From: Corallincola sp.
Lineage (GTDB): Bacteria > Pseudomonadota > Gammaproteobacteria > Enterobacterales > Neiellaceae
Direction: 5' to 3'
DNA: 7,148 nt
NCBI GenBank assembly: GCA_017998495.1
Contig: JAGOCY010000068.1
Location: 1 to 7,148, forward strand
The notes beneath the pieces were generated by a model that saw only the letters and a program-made list of their open reading frames with translations, had not been told where the DNA came from and did no database searches. The position numbers and the translations under genes were made by a program. Below are positions 1 through 6,217 of the stretch, one piece after another. The first letter of the stretch is position 1. Each line of letters starts with the position of its first letter.

Positions 1-35
1 GGGTTGAACAGCGCGCGGCACTTATGCCAGCGCCG

Positions 36-70
36 CCCACAGGGTTGTCCACAGATGTGGTGGATAAGCC
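36..70. repeat. Direct-repeat core, copy 1, with DnaA-box-like inverted 9-mers
   Basis: This 35-bp core matches 181-215 at 30 of 35 positions without gaps. It contains TTGTCCACA at 45-53, one base from the E. coli DnaA-box consensus TTATNCACA. The reverse-oriented GGTGGATAA at 59-67 reads TTATCCACC on the minus strand and is also one base off. The two 9-mers face each other and form an imperfect inverted repeat (45-52 with 60-67). What is seen is the repeat and the motif match. DnaA binding is inference. Confidence 0.6.
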
Positions 71-180
71 TACTCGCCGCCGCCTGCTACCACCAGCAAC
101 GCCGCCTTTTCCACCAATAGCGACTGACGCCAGCAAAACTCGGGGGTGAACAGCAGCTTGGCGCTCAAGGGCGAAGACCA

Positions 181-215
181 CCCACCGGGTTATCCACAGA
201 AACGGTGGATAAGCC
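181..215. repeat. Direct-repeat core, copy 2, with a perfect DnaA box
   Basis: This is the second copy of the 35-bp core. It carries TTATCCACA at 190-198, a perfect match to the high-affinity DnaA box, and the opposed 9-mer GGTGGATAA at 204-212. The arms 190-197 and 205-212 are perfectly complementary over 8 bp across a 7-nt spacer. The changes from copy 1 (positions 41/186, 47/192 and 56-58/201-203) keep the opposed 9-mers. The G-to-A change at 192 makes the palindrome perfect. Confidence 0.62.
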
Positions 216-239
216 CGTCAACGCCGCTTGCAGAAACGC

Positions 240-262
240 AAAAAGCCCTGATAAATCAGAGC
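240..262 (-). terminator. Rho-independent terminator of the tRNA operon
   Basis: On the minus strand a 7-bp stem (GCTCTGA paired with TCAGGGC, one G-U pair) with a TTTA loop is followed directly by five T residues. It lies about 20 nt downstream of the tRNA-Leu 3' end. That is where the tRNA transcript is expected to end. Confidence 0.75.
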
Positions 263-281
263 GTAACATTGAATCCAGAAG

Positions 282-366
282 TGGTGCCCCGAGCCGGACT
301 CGAACCGGCAAGCCATACGGCGGCGGATTTTAAATCCGCTGTGTTTACCAATTTCACCACCGGGGC
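282..366 (-). tRNA. leuZ: tRNA-Leu (anticodon TAA)
   Basis: This 85-nt gene reads 5' GCCCCGG on the minus strand, and its acceptor stem closes with TCGGGGC before the discriminator A and an encoded CCA end. The anticodon arm contains TTTAAAA with anticodon TAA, which decodes UUA/UUG leucine codons. The T arm shows the usual GGTTCGAGTCC. The variable arm is long, as expected for a class II tRNA. It is the last gene of the Gly-Cys-Leu operon, in the same order as glyW-cysT-leuZ of E. coli, and the symbol is given by that synteny. Confidence 0.97.
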
Positions 367-401
367 GAGGTGAAGCGAGGTGGCGCCGCAGCGCGAAAAG
401 A

Positions 402-475
402 TGGAGGCGGGTCCCGGAGTCGAACCGAGGTGGACGGATTTGCAATCCGCTGCATGGCCACTCTGCCAACCCGCC
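402..475 (-). tRNA. cysT: tRNA-Cys (anticodon GCA)
   Basis: This 74-nt gene starts GGCGGGT on the minus strand, pairs with ACCCGCC at the other end and ends in TCCA, so the CCA is encoded. The anticodon loop TTGCAAA carries GCA for cysteine. The T arm has GGTTCGACTCC. It lies 11 nt after tRNA-Gly and 35 nt before tRNA-Leu in one transcript. It closely resembles E. coli cysT. Confidence 0.97.
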
Positions 476-486
476 ATGCAGAAATT

Positions 487-562
<76 letters not shown>

Positions 563-574
563 TTGGTGGACGGC

Positions 575-602
575 ATTCTACTGAGCGAGCGGCGTCAGTC
601 AA
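575..602 (-). promoter_or_regulatory. Sigma-70-type promoter of the tRNA operon
   Basis: The minus strand shows a -35 element TTGACT (597-602), a 16-nt spacer and a -10 element TAGAAT (575-580). The bases after the -10 are GC-rich (GCCGTCC). Such a discriminator is typical of stable-RNA promoters under stringent (ppGpp/DksA) control. The start should lie near 568, a few bases before tRNA-Gly. The tRNAs therefore need not depend on transcription from pgsA. Confidence 0.75.
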
Positions 603-657
603 TCCCGCAGATGACAAAAAGCCGATTTCGGAACTGGTTGTTTTTCAAGCGCTCTGA

Positions 658-1200
658 CTAGCGTTTAAGAATTGGCCAGGCGGCGCGCAGATAACTGACC
701 ATCGACCACAGGGTCAAGAGTGCAGCCAGCAGCAGCAACGCGATGGCCAGCTGGGTGACGGCCGGATGAACCTGCCACAGTAGACCGCCAATGGCCAGCA
801 TCTGGAAGGTGGTTTTCCATTTGCCGATGCGCGACACCGCCACCTTGGCCCGCTCCCCCAGCTCGGCCATCCACTCGCGCAGCGCCGACACCAGGATCTC
901 GCGGCTGATGATCACCATTGCCGGCAGGGTCACCAGCAGGTTCTGGTAGTGATGGATCAGGATCACCAGCGCCACCGCTACGGTGATCTTGTCCGCTACC
1001 GGGTCGATAAAGGCACCAAAAGCGGTGGTCTGCTGCAGCTTGCGCGCCAGATAGCCGTCGAGGTAATCGGTGAAACCAGCCAGGGCAAAGGCGATGGTTG
1101 CCGCCCAGTTACTCCACTGCCAGGGCAACAGAAACATCACCACTACCACTGGAATGAGCAGAAGGCGCAGTAGGGTCAGGTAATTGGGTAAGGTGTGCAT
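658..1200 (-). CDS. pgsA: CDP-diacylglycerol-glycerol-3-phosphate 3-phosphatidyltransferase
   Basis: PgsA makes phosphatidylglycerophosphate from CDP-diacylglycerol and sn-glycerol-3-phosphate. This is the committed step to phosphatidylglycerol and cardiolipin, in the inner membrane. The protein has 180 residues, the usual length. The full CDP-alcohol phosphotransferase signature is present: D45, D48, G49, A52-R53, G62, D66 and D70. Hydrophobic helices are seen around residues 9-25, 31-45, 71-90 and 147-165. I chose ATG at 1200, giving MHTLPNYLTLLR, because it matches the short N-terminus of E. coli PgsA. An in-frame GTG two codons upstream (1206) is possible. Neither has a clear Shine-Dalgarno sequence. 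The gene lies 102 nt downstream of uvrC and upstream of the tRNAs, as in enterics. Confidence 0.96.
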   Translation of the reverse strand: MHTLPNYLTLLRLLLIPVVVVMFLLPWQWSNWAATIAFALAGFTDYLDGYLARKLQQTTAFGAFIDPVADKITVAVALVILIHHYQNLLVTLPAMVIISREILVSALREWMAELGERAKVAVSRIGKWKTTFQMLAIGGLLWQVHPAVTQLAIALLLLAALLTLWSMVSYLRAAWPILKR

Positions 1201-1229
1201 GGTCACAACGGCAGATGAATGGCACCGGT

Positions 1230-1258
1230 TTTATATCGGATCTGGCGCGGTCAGGCCA
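1230..1258 (-). promoter_or_regulatory. Possible pgsA promoter
   Basis: In the 97-nt gap between uvrC and pgsA the minus strand carries TATAAA (1230-1235), 5 of 6 to the -10 consensus. It is preceded at 17 nt by TGGCCT (1253-1258), only 3 of 6 to the -35 consensus. A private promoter would let this essential lipid gene be expressed apart from uvrY-uvrC. The weak -35 keeps this tentative. Confidence 0.35.
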
Positions 1259-1302
1259 GCTTTGGCCCACTTTTAGTGCAGCCGCGAATGCGCTGAGGGC
1301 TA

Positions 1303-3144
1303 TCAGCGGCCTTTGAGCGCAGCGACTATGGTTTCCGCCAGCTGCCGGCTAATGCCCGGCACCCGCATCAGCTCCTCCACTGTCGCCTGCTGCACCTGCT
1401 GCCAGCCACCGAGCTGGGTCAGCAGCTGCTGGCGGCGTTTGGGCCCGATGCCGGCGATCCCCTCCAGCGGCGAGGTGGTGCGCGCCTTGTGGCGGCGGGC
1501 ACGGTGGCCGCTGATGGCAAACCTGTGGGCCTCGTCGCGCACCTGCTGAATCAGCAGCAACGCGCTGTCGTCGGGGCGCAGGGTGATCATGTCGTGGCTG
1601 CCGCCCATCACCAGCGTCTCCAGCCCCGGCTTGCGCGTCTCCCCTTTGGCCACCCCAATCAACAAGGGGCGTTTGACCGTCGGTGCCCACTCCAAGGCAT
1701 CGAGGATCTCCTCGGCCCGTGCCAGCTGGCCAAGACCGCCATCGATCAGCAGCAGATCGGGTAGTTTGCTGTCGTCATCGCGCTGGCGAAAACGGCGGCT
1801 GAGGGCCTGGGCCATGGCCGCGTAGTCGTCACCACCAGTTATGCCTTCGATGTTGTAACGGCGGTAGTCGCTCTTGGCCGCGCCAGCCGGCGTGAAGACC
1901 ACGCACGAGGCCACCGTCAACTCACCCATGGTATGGCTAATATCGAAACACTCGATGCGCTCCGGCATCTGATCCAGCCCCAGGCGGTCCTGCAGCGCGG
2001 CAAAGCGCTTGCCGATCTGGTGACGGTGGGCCAGATGGCTGGCCAAGGCGGTGTCGGCATTGGTGGCCGCCAGTTCGAGAAAGCGGCGGCGATCCCCGCG
2101 CGGCTGATCCACCAGATGCAGGCGGTTACCGAGCAGCTGGCCCAATGCCTCCCCCAGCTCGGCCAGATCCAGCCCCACCGCCGGCAGCAGGATCTCATCC
2201 GGCAGCTGCAGGGCCCCGGCCAGTTCGGCATAGTGCTGGCTGACCACCGCAGTTAGCAGCTCGCCATCCTCAGTATCAGCCGGCACCTTGGGGTAGAGGG
2301 CACGACTGCCCACCAGCTTGCCGTCACGCACCATCAACAGCTGGACCACGGTGATGCCATGGGCGCGGGCCAGACCTATGGCATCAAGGGCGTACTGCCC
2401 CCCCTCGACGCTGTGCTGTTGCTGCACATGGCGCAGTGCCGCGATCTGATCGCGCAGCTGGGCCGCCCGCTCAAACTGCAGGCTGGCCGCCGCCTGCTCC
2501 ATGTCGGCCACCAACAGCGCCACCACCTCGTTGCTGCGCCCCTTCAAAAACAGCCGGGTGCGCTCCACCTGCTGCTGATAGGCCGCTTCGCTCACCTGAT
2601 TGACACAGGGCGCAGTGCAGCGACCGAGCTGGTATTCCAGACAGGGGCGCGAGCGGGCGCGGTAGTAGCTGTCCTCGCACTGGCGCACGGCAAACAGCTT
2701 CTGCAGGATGCGCATGCTCTCACGCACCGCACCGCCGGAGGGAAATGGGCCGAAATACTCGCCCCTGTCCTTTTTGGGACCGCGATGGTAGGCCAGCCGC
2801 GGATGGCGATGGGCCGACAGCAGCAGATAGGGATAGGATTTGTCGTCGCGCAGCAGCACGTTGTACTTGGGGCGATGCTGCTTGATCAGGTTGTTTTCAA
2901 GCACCAGCGCCTGGGCTTCGCTGGGGGTGACAGTGACATCGATGCTGGCGATATGGGCCACCAGCGCCCGCGTCTTGGCGTTGTCGAGATCACTGCGGAA
3001 GTAACTGGCGAGCCGCTTTTTCAGGCTCTTGGCCTTGCCGACATAGATCACCTCGCCCCGTTCATCGCGCATGCGATAAACGCCGGGGGCGTCGCTGACC
3101 ACAGCCAGAAAGGCTTTGGCGTCAAAGGCCACAGGGGTACTCAA
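1303..3144 (-). CDS. uvrC: UvrABC excinuclease subunit C
   Basis: UvrC makes the two incisions around bulky DNA damage in nucleotide excision repair after UvrB has loaded. The protein has 613 residues; E. coli UvrC has about 610. In order: a GIY-YIG nuclease domain for the 3' cut (about 18-97, with GVY and IYVG); four cysteines C156, C168, C176 and C180, spaced like the iron-sulfur ligands of E. coli UvrC; a UVR motif for UvrB contact (about 205-238); an RNase H-like domain for the 5' cut, with D401 (in DISH), D440, D468 (in IDGG) and H540; and a helix-hairpin-helix tail (about 560-610). The start is TTG at 3144, overlapping the uvrY stop as TTGA. The resulting N-terminus MSTPVAFDAKAF aligns with E. 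coli MSDQFDAKAF. The next candidate, a GTG at codon 5, would lose that match. Confidence 0.97.
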   Translation of the reverse strand: MSTPVAFDAKAFLAVVSDAPGVYRMRDERGEVIYVGKAKSLKKRLASYFRSDLDNAKTRALVAHIASIDVTVTPSEAQALVLENNLIKQHRPKYNVLLRDDKSYPYLLLSAHRHPRLAYHRGPKKDRGEYFGPFPSGGAVRESMRILQKLFAVRQCEDSYYRARSRPCLEYQLGRCTAPCVNQVSEAAYQQQVERTRLFLKGRSNEVVALLVADMEQAAASLQFERAAQLRDQIAALRHVQQQHSVEGGQYALDAIGLARAHGITVVQLLMVRDGKLVGSRALYPKVPADTEDGELLTAVVSQHYAELAGALQLPDEILLPAVGLDLAELGEALGQLLGNRLHLVDQPRGDRRRFLELAATNADTALASHLAHRHQIGKRFAALQDRLGLDQMPERIECFDISHTMGELTVASCVVFTPAGAAKSDYRRYNIEGITGGDDYAAMAQALSRRFRQRDDDSKLPDLLLIDGGLGQLARAEEILDALEWAPTVKRPLLIGVAKGETRKPGLETLVMGGSHDMITLRPDDSALLLIQQVRDEAHRFAISGHRARRHKARTTSPLEGIAGIGPKRRQQLLTQLGGWQQVQQATVEELMRVPGISRQLAETIVAALKGR

Positions 3145-3785
3145 CGGCTGGCGGAATCAACCATGCCGTAACGCAACGCCATGTGGGTCAGTTCAACATC
3201 GCCACTGATATTGAGCTTGGCGAACAGGCGATAGCGGTAGCTGTTGACCGTCTTGGGGCTGAGGCTGAGCTGGGTGGCGATATCCGCCACCTTCTGACCC
3301 TTGGTGATCATCATCATGATCTGCAGTTCACGCTCGGACAGCTGCTTGAACGGATTGTCCTCGGTGCGGGTGACCTGGCTCATGGCCATCTGCTGGGCCA
3401 CATCCGGCGCAATATAACGCTGGCCGCTGAACACGGTGCGGATCGCCTGAATCATCTCATCCGGCGCCGCGCTTTTGGACAGATAGCCCGAGGCTCCGGC
3501 CTGCATCACCTTAACCGGCAACGGGTTCTCGGTGTGGATGGTGAGGGCGATGATGCGCGTGTCGGGGCAGAAGCGCAGGATCTTCTTCATCGCCTCCAGC
3601 CCGCCAATGCCGGGCATATTCATATCCATCAGCACCACATTGGGGTGATGTTCACGGCACCAGCGCACGGCGTTTTCGCCGCTATCGGCCTCGCCCACTA
3701 CTTTGATGCCACGGGCATCTTCCAGCAGCCGCCGCACCCCGGTGCGCACCAGCGCATGGTCATCGACCAAAAACACGTTAATCAC
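3141..3785 (-). CDS. uvrY: Response regulator UvrY/GacA of the BarA-UvrY (GacS-GacA) system
   Basis: UvrY/GacA is phosphorylated by the hybrid kinase BarA/GacS and activates small RNAs that titrate the translational regulator CsrA/RsmA. Through these it controls carbon flow, motility, biofilm and secretion. The 214-residue protein has a receiver domain (about 1-120) with acidic D8-D9, phospho-acceptor D54 (in LMDMNMP), T82 and K104. A LuxR/FixJ-type helix-turn-helix follows (about 147-210; LSERELQIM and SPKTVNSYRYR). It starts at GTG (3785), giving MINVFLVDDH as in E. coli MINVLLVDDH, with GGAGG 8 nt upstream (3794-3798). Its stop overlaps the uvrC start. The co-transcription of this regulator with uvrC is conserved in gammaproteobacteria and does not make it a repair protein. 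Confidence 0.97.
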   Translation of the reverse strand: MINVFLVDDHALVRTGVRRLLEDARGIKVVGEADSGENAVRWCREHHPNVVLMDMNMPGIGGLEAMKKILRFCPDTRIIALTIHTENPLPVKVMQAGASGYLSKSAAPDEMIQAIRTVFSGQRYIAPDVAQQMAMSQVTRTEDNPFKQLSERELQIMMMITKGQKVADIATQLSLSPKTVNSYRYRLFAKLNISGDVELTHMALRYGMVDSASR

Positions 3786-3793
3786 CGACGCCG

Positions 3794-3820
3794 CCTCCGT
3801 TGCCCGCCCAACTCGCGGGC
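3794..3820 (-). promoter_or_regulatory. uvrY: uvrY Shine-Dalgarno with adjacent leader hairpin
   Basis: On the minus strand GGAGG (3794-3798) sits 8 nt before the GTG start and fixes that start. Three bases further upstream is a hairpin with a perfect 6-bp stem, GCCCGC with GCGGGC (3802-3807 and 3815-3820), and a 7-nt loop. In the mRNA the ribosome site would directly adjoin this stem. This could tune translation, though that role is inference. Confidence 0.5.
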
Positions 3821-3912
3821 CTGCTGCATCACTTGCACGCGGATGTTAACCAATGGCCAGAACACGGAAAAGTGCTACCGCGCACAGGCTGACGATCATC
3901 CCCCTGCAAAGC

Positions 3913-3940
3913 GTGCCAACAACCCAAGTTAGAGCATAAA
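3913..3940 (+). promoter_or_regulatory. Weak candidate promoter for the three-gene cassette
   Basis: A GTGCCA (3913-3918) and a CATAAA (3935-3940), each 4 of 6 to consensus, are separated by 16 nt on the plus strand upstream of gene A. I see nothing better in the 271-nt divergent gap. A TTGACC at 3993-3998 has no convincing -10 at the right distance. The cassette promoter may therefore need an activator. Confidence 0.25.
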
Positions 3941-3950
3941 AACTGAGTGT

Positions 3951-3984
3951 GACAGCTTGCCGGCCGCTGGGACAGGCTTGCCGG
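3951..3984. repeat. Short direct repeat upstream of gene A
   Basis: GACAGCTTGCCGG (3951-3963) recurs as GACAGGCTTGCCGG (3971-3984), differing by one inserted G. The start-to-start distance is 20 bp, about two turns of the helix, so both copies face the same side of the DNA. This geometry fits a pair of sites for a regulatory protein, but no known operator is recognised. Confidence 0.45.
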
Positions 3985-4056
3985 GGTAACCATTGACCAT
4001 TAGCATCAGCTCAGGCTTCAGGGATTTGGAGCCAGCAGCCCCACCAAGGAGGGACC

Positions 4057-5358
4057 ATGTCTTTCGAACGCATCGATCTTGCCACCCTGCACGCCCGTGC
4101 CACCCGCCTTATCAGCTGGAGCGACGCCACCCGATACCCGGAGATCGCCAGCATCTTCGCGCCGGGCGCACGCGCTTCAAAAAGCAACAAAGCGCTGGGC
4201 AGCAGCCCACTCAGCCTCGACCACCGTCAACGCAAGCTGGCGGCCAAAGTCAAACTGACCGATCAGGCGCTGCAGATGCTGCGCGGCCTGAACGATTTTG
4301 ACCGCGAAAAGATCGCCGAGGATCTGTTGAGCTTGTGCAACAACCCCAACGCGCCAGACGTCGCCAGCCACCGCAAGAACGGCATTCAGCGCCTTTGTCG
4401 CAGCCGTTACCCCTTCAAGGGCTATCACTACAGCATCCGTTTTGCGGTGGCCGGTGATCAGCTGCTTGTTGAGGATCTCTACTTTGATCACCAGCTGCTC
4501 GGCCACAAAGATCATTCAGGCTTTGAGCGCAACGCCCTTTATCAGGTCAGCCGCCAGAACCAGACCCGGTTTGATGAAAATTTCGACAAAGACCGACAGT
4601 TCAGAGCCAAATTGACAGAAAGCTGGGAAACCACAAACAAGCATGCCGTTCATCGCGTTGAGACCTCGCATGCCGCCGTCAACGGCATGAAAAATCCACT
4701 GAACAAAGCAGCGTGGCTGATGGGCACCCATCTGGATACCGCCTACCGTGAGGCCAATCTGCAGCAGTACACCCTGTTCCACAACCCCAGTGACAGCGGC
4801 CCGGAGGATCTCTACGAATGCGGCTGGGACAAGCGCTTCGCCAACCCGTTGGTGCGCTTCGGCCGTAATAGCTTCAGCAGTAATGTCAGCCACCTGGCGG
4901 CAGTGCTGCGCGAGGCACAGCAGCGCGGCCACCGCACCGACTGGGTGGCCCATAGCCAAGGGGCGATCATCTTTGCCCGGGCGGTGCGCCTGCATCGGGT
5001 GATGTTTGGTACGCCGCTCAGCTGTCACCGGGTGGCCCTGCATGGCAGCGGCACCCACGTGGCCGGCGCCCGTCATGACTGCGAACAGTCCGGGATCACC
5101 ATCACGGCAGTGCGCAGCAACCCCTTCGATTTGGTACCTAATCTGGCCGGCGGCAATATGATGAACGGCAGCGGGCTGATGCGCGCACTGCAGTTCTACA
5201 ACGTCACTATTAAGGGTGAGGATTTTCTGGTCAGCCCCCATACCCTGCCCTATCTGGGGATCGAAACCTATCACCGCCAGCTGCTGATGGCGGGTGACCA
5301 CCAGCGCGCCGCCCACGTACGTAAGCTGATGGTTGAAACCGGCGTACGGGGAGCCTGA
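4057..5358 (+). CDS. Alpha/beta hydrolase, lipase-effector-like, with RelE/ParE-like N-terminal segment (gene A)
   Basis: This 433-residue protein has the marks of a serine lipase or phospholipase. The nucleophile is S300 in AHSQG, after a hydrophobic strand. A likely acid, D358, lies in NPFDLVPN, and a likely base, H395, in SPHTLPY. The stretch LFHNPSDSG (about 240-248), followed by a helix leading to WVAHSQGAIIFARAV, resembles lipase domains of bacterial polymorphic toxins and type VI secretion lipase effectors. That resemblance is from memory. Residues about 64-147 look like a RelE/ParE toxin fold: two helices, then strands GYHYSIRFAV and DQLLVEDLYF. There is no signal peptide, membrane helix, PAAR or VgrG part. 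AAGGAGGG (4046-4053) fixes the start. Gene B starts 1 nt after the stop. Hydrolase identity is fairly safe; substrate, secretion and toxicity are inferred. Confidence 0.8.
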   Translation: MSFERIDLATLHARATRLISWSDATRYPEIASIFAPGARASKSNKALGSSPLSLDHRQRKLAAKVKLTDQALQMLRGLNDFDREKIAEDLLSLCNNPNAPDVASHRKNGIQRLCRSRYPFKGYHYSIRFAVAGDQLLVEDLYFDHQLLGHKDHSGFERNALYQVSRQNQTRFDENFDKDRQFRAKLTESWETTNKHAVHRVETSHAAVNGMKNPLNKAAWLMGTHLDTAYREANLQQYTLFHNPSDSGPEDLYECGWDKRFANPLVRFGRNSFSSNVSHLAAVLREAQQRGHRTDWVAHSQGAIIFARAVRLHRVMFGTPLSCHRVALHGSGTHVAGARHDCEQSGITITAVRSNPFDLVPNLAGGNMMNGSGLMRALQFYNVTIKGEDFLVSPHTLPYLGIETYHRQLLMAGDHQRAAHVRKLMVETGVRGA

Positions 5359-5359
5359 G

Positions 5360-6217
5360 ATGTTGCAACGTTTGAAAGAGTGGTTGACCCCCCTGCGCGG
5401 TGGTCCTGAATTCGATCGGATGCATCACACCCAAACAGATTTGGGAGGCGCGATACTCAAGTGTTTTGTCCCCCCGTGTTATTACCACCATCAGCAACAA
5501 CCCCCGGGGCCGATCAGCGCATTGCCTCAAGCGCTCGCAGATGACCTATGGGAGAAATCGCCCCAACGACGTTCGGGCCACCTTCGTTATTCGATAGACG
5601 CAGGCGAGTGGCGCTACTGGGGGCCACGACGCCATCATCTGCTGACGGGCGAACCTTATGGGGTGATCAGCGGCAGCTGGAATATCGAGCGCGTTAAACA
5701 GCAGATCACCCTGCCCCTAGATGATCACGAGGCGCTGCAGCGCTATCTGGCGGATGACTACGATATCTACCTCAATGGTGAGGGCGGCCCCAACTGGGAT
5801 ACGCGCCAGCAGATCACCAAGCGCTATCGCGGGGTGCATAACGTGCACTTGGTGGATTCGATCGAGCAGTCCATCGAACAGGCGGTGGCCAGTTGCAGCC
5901 TGAAGGTGCCCAGTGATTATCAGGTCACTCATCATCTGCCCGTACCCTGGCTGCGTTATCTCTGGCAGCCGCGCTTTGACGGGCTGGTGGGATTGGATGC
6001 CGTCCTCTATTCCATCGTTCTTGATCCTCGCCATCTGTTAACCGTCTCGTTCTCAGTGATCCGCGACCTGCCGGGCCACGATCATCACTGGCTACCGCGT
6101 GCCCTGGACGATATCGATAAAGTGATGCACGGCACCCGAGTGACATTCAAGAGATCCGTTCCTCAACACCATACCATTGGCAGCGCCAGCCTCATTGGTG
6201 GCCCCCATGAATCTTGA
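5360..6217 (+). CDS. Unknown His-rich protein, possible partner or immunity protein of gene A (gene B)
   Basis: I do not recognise the family. The 285-residue protein has no signal peptide and no clear membrane helix, so it should be cytoplasmic. It contains six His-His pairs (22-23, 43-44, 92-93, 191-192, 242-243, 270-271), about 20 histidines in all, and many Trp/Tyr residues. Local motifs include FVPPCYYHH (36-44), GEWRYWGPRRHH (82-93) and GPNWDTRQQITKRY (143-156). The start is ATG 5360, 1 nt after the gene A stop and behind GGGGAG (5348-5353). An in-frame TTG at 5333 would lie inside gene A and is less likely. The end overlaps gene C by 11 nt. The tight coupling to a lipase gene suggests an immunity, chaperone or adaptor role, but this is inference only. 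Confidence 0.75.
   Translation: MLQRLKEWLTPLRGGPEFDRMHHTQTDLGGAILKCFVPPCYYHHQQQPPGPISALPQALADDLWEKSPQRRSGHLRYSIDAGEWRYWGPRRHHLLTGEPYGVISGSWNIERVKQQITLPLDDHEALQRYLADDYDIYLNGEGGPNWDTRQQITKRYRGVHNVHLVDSIEQSIEQAVASCSLKVPSDYQVTHHLPVPWLRYLWQPRFDGLVGLDAVLYSIVLDPRHLLTVSFSVIRDLPGHDHHWLPRALDDIDKVMHGTRVTFKRSVPQHHTIGSASLIGGPHES

Larger units (their letters stand above)
1..239. repeat. Gene-free region with two diverged ~145-bp repeat units
   Basis: I see no credible gene here on either strand. The stretch looks like two diverged copies of one unit. A TGAACAGC near the start of each unit lies at 5-12 and 147-154. A 35-bp core at 36-70 recurs at 181-215. The offsets (142 and 145 bp) show that the units have drifted by small indels. 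The part after each core is only loosely alike. The array may continue to the left, outside the window. It lies just beyond the terminator of the tRNA operon. Confidence 0.55.

Noticed and set aside
282..366. tRNA-Leu 3' end as an integration (att) site for an island
   Set aside because: The tRNA is intact, its own terminator follows, and no integrase gene or repeated tRNA end is visible in the window.
146..373. Small plus-strand open frame running into the tRNA-Leu gene
   Set aside because: It crosses the terminator and the tRNA gene in antisense, which rules it out as a normal gene.
616..632. Terminator-like CCGAAATCGG followed by CTTTTT after pgsA on the minus strand
   Set aside because: The stem is only three usable base pairs with a four-base loop, too weak to call.
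1244..1273. Short GGCCA/TGGCC hairpin between uvrC and pgsA
   Set aside because: The stem is 5 bp with no T-run on the transcribed strand, so it is not a terminator, and it overlaps the possible pgsA promoter.
2359..3171. Long plus-strand open frame opposite uvrC (270 codons)
   Set aside because: It is a GC-rich antisense shadow of uvrC with low-complexity content and no family features.
3905..3920. Sigma-54-like TTGGCACG...TTGCA on the minus strand upstream of uvrY
   Set aside because: The two half-sites are two bases too close together. Sigma-54 tolerates almost no change in this spacing.
3183..3932. Plus-strand open frame opposite uvrY (249 codons)
   Set aside because: It mirrors uvrY codons, has no ribosome site, and the uvrY product is certain.
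4516..5316. Minus-strand open frame opposite gene A (266 codons)
   Set aside because: Gene A has a strong ribosome site, a catalytic triad and operon context. The antisense frame is compositional.
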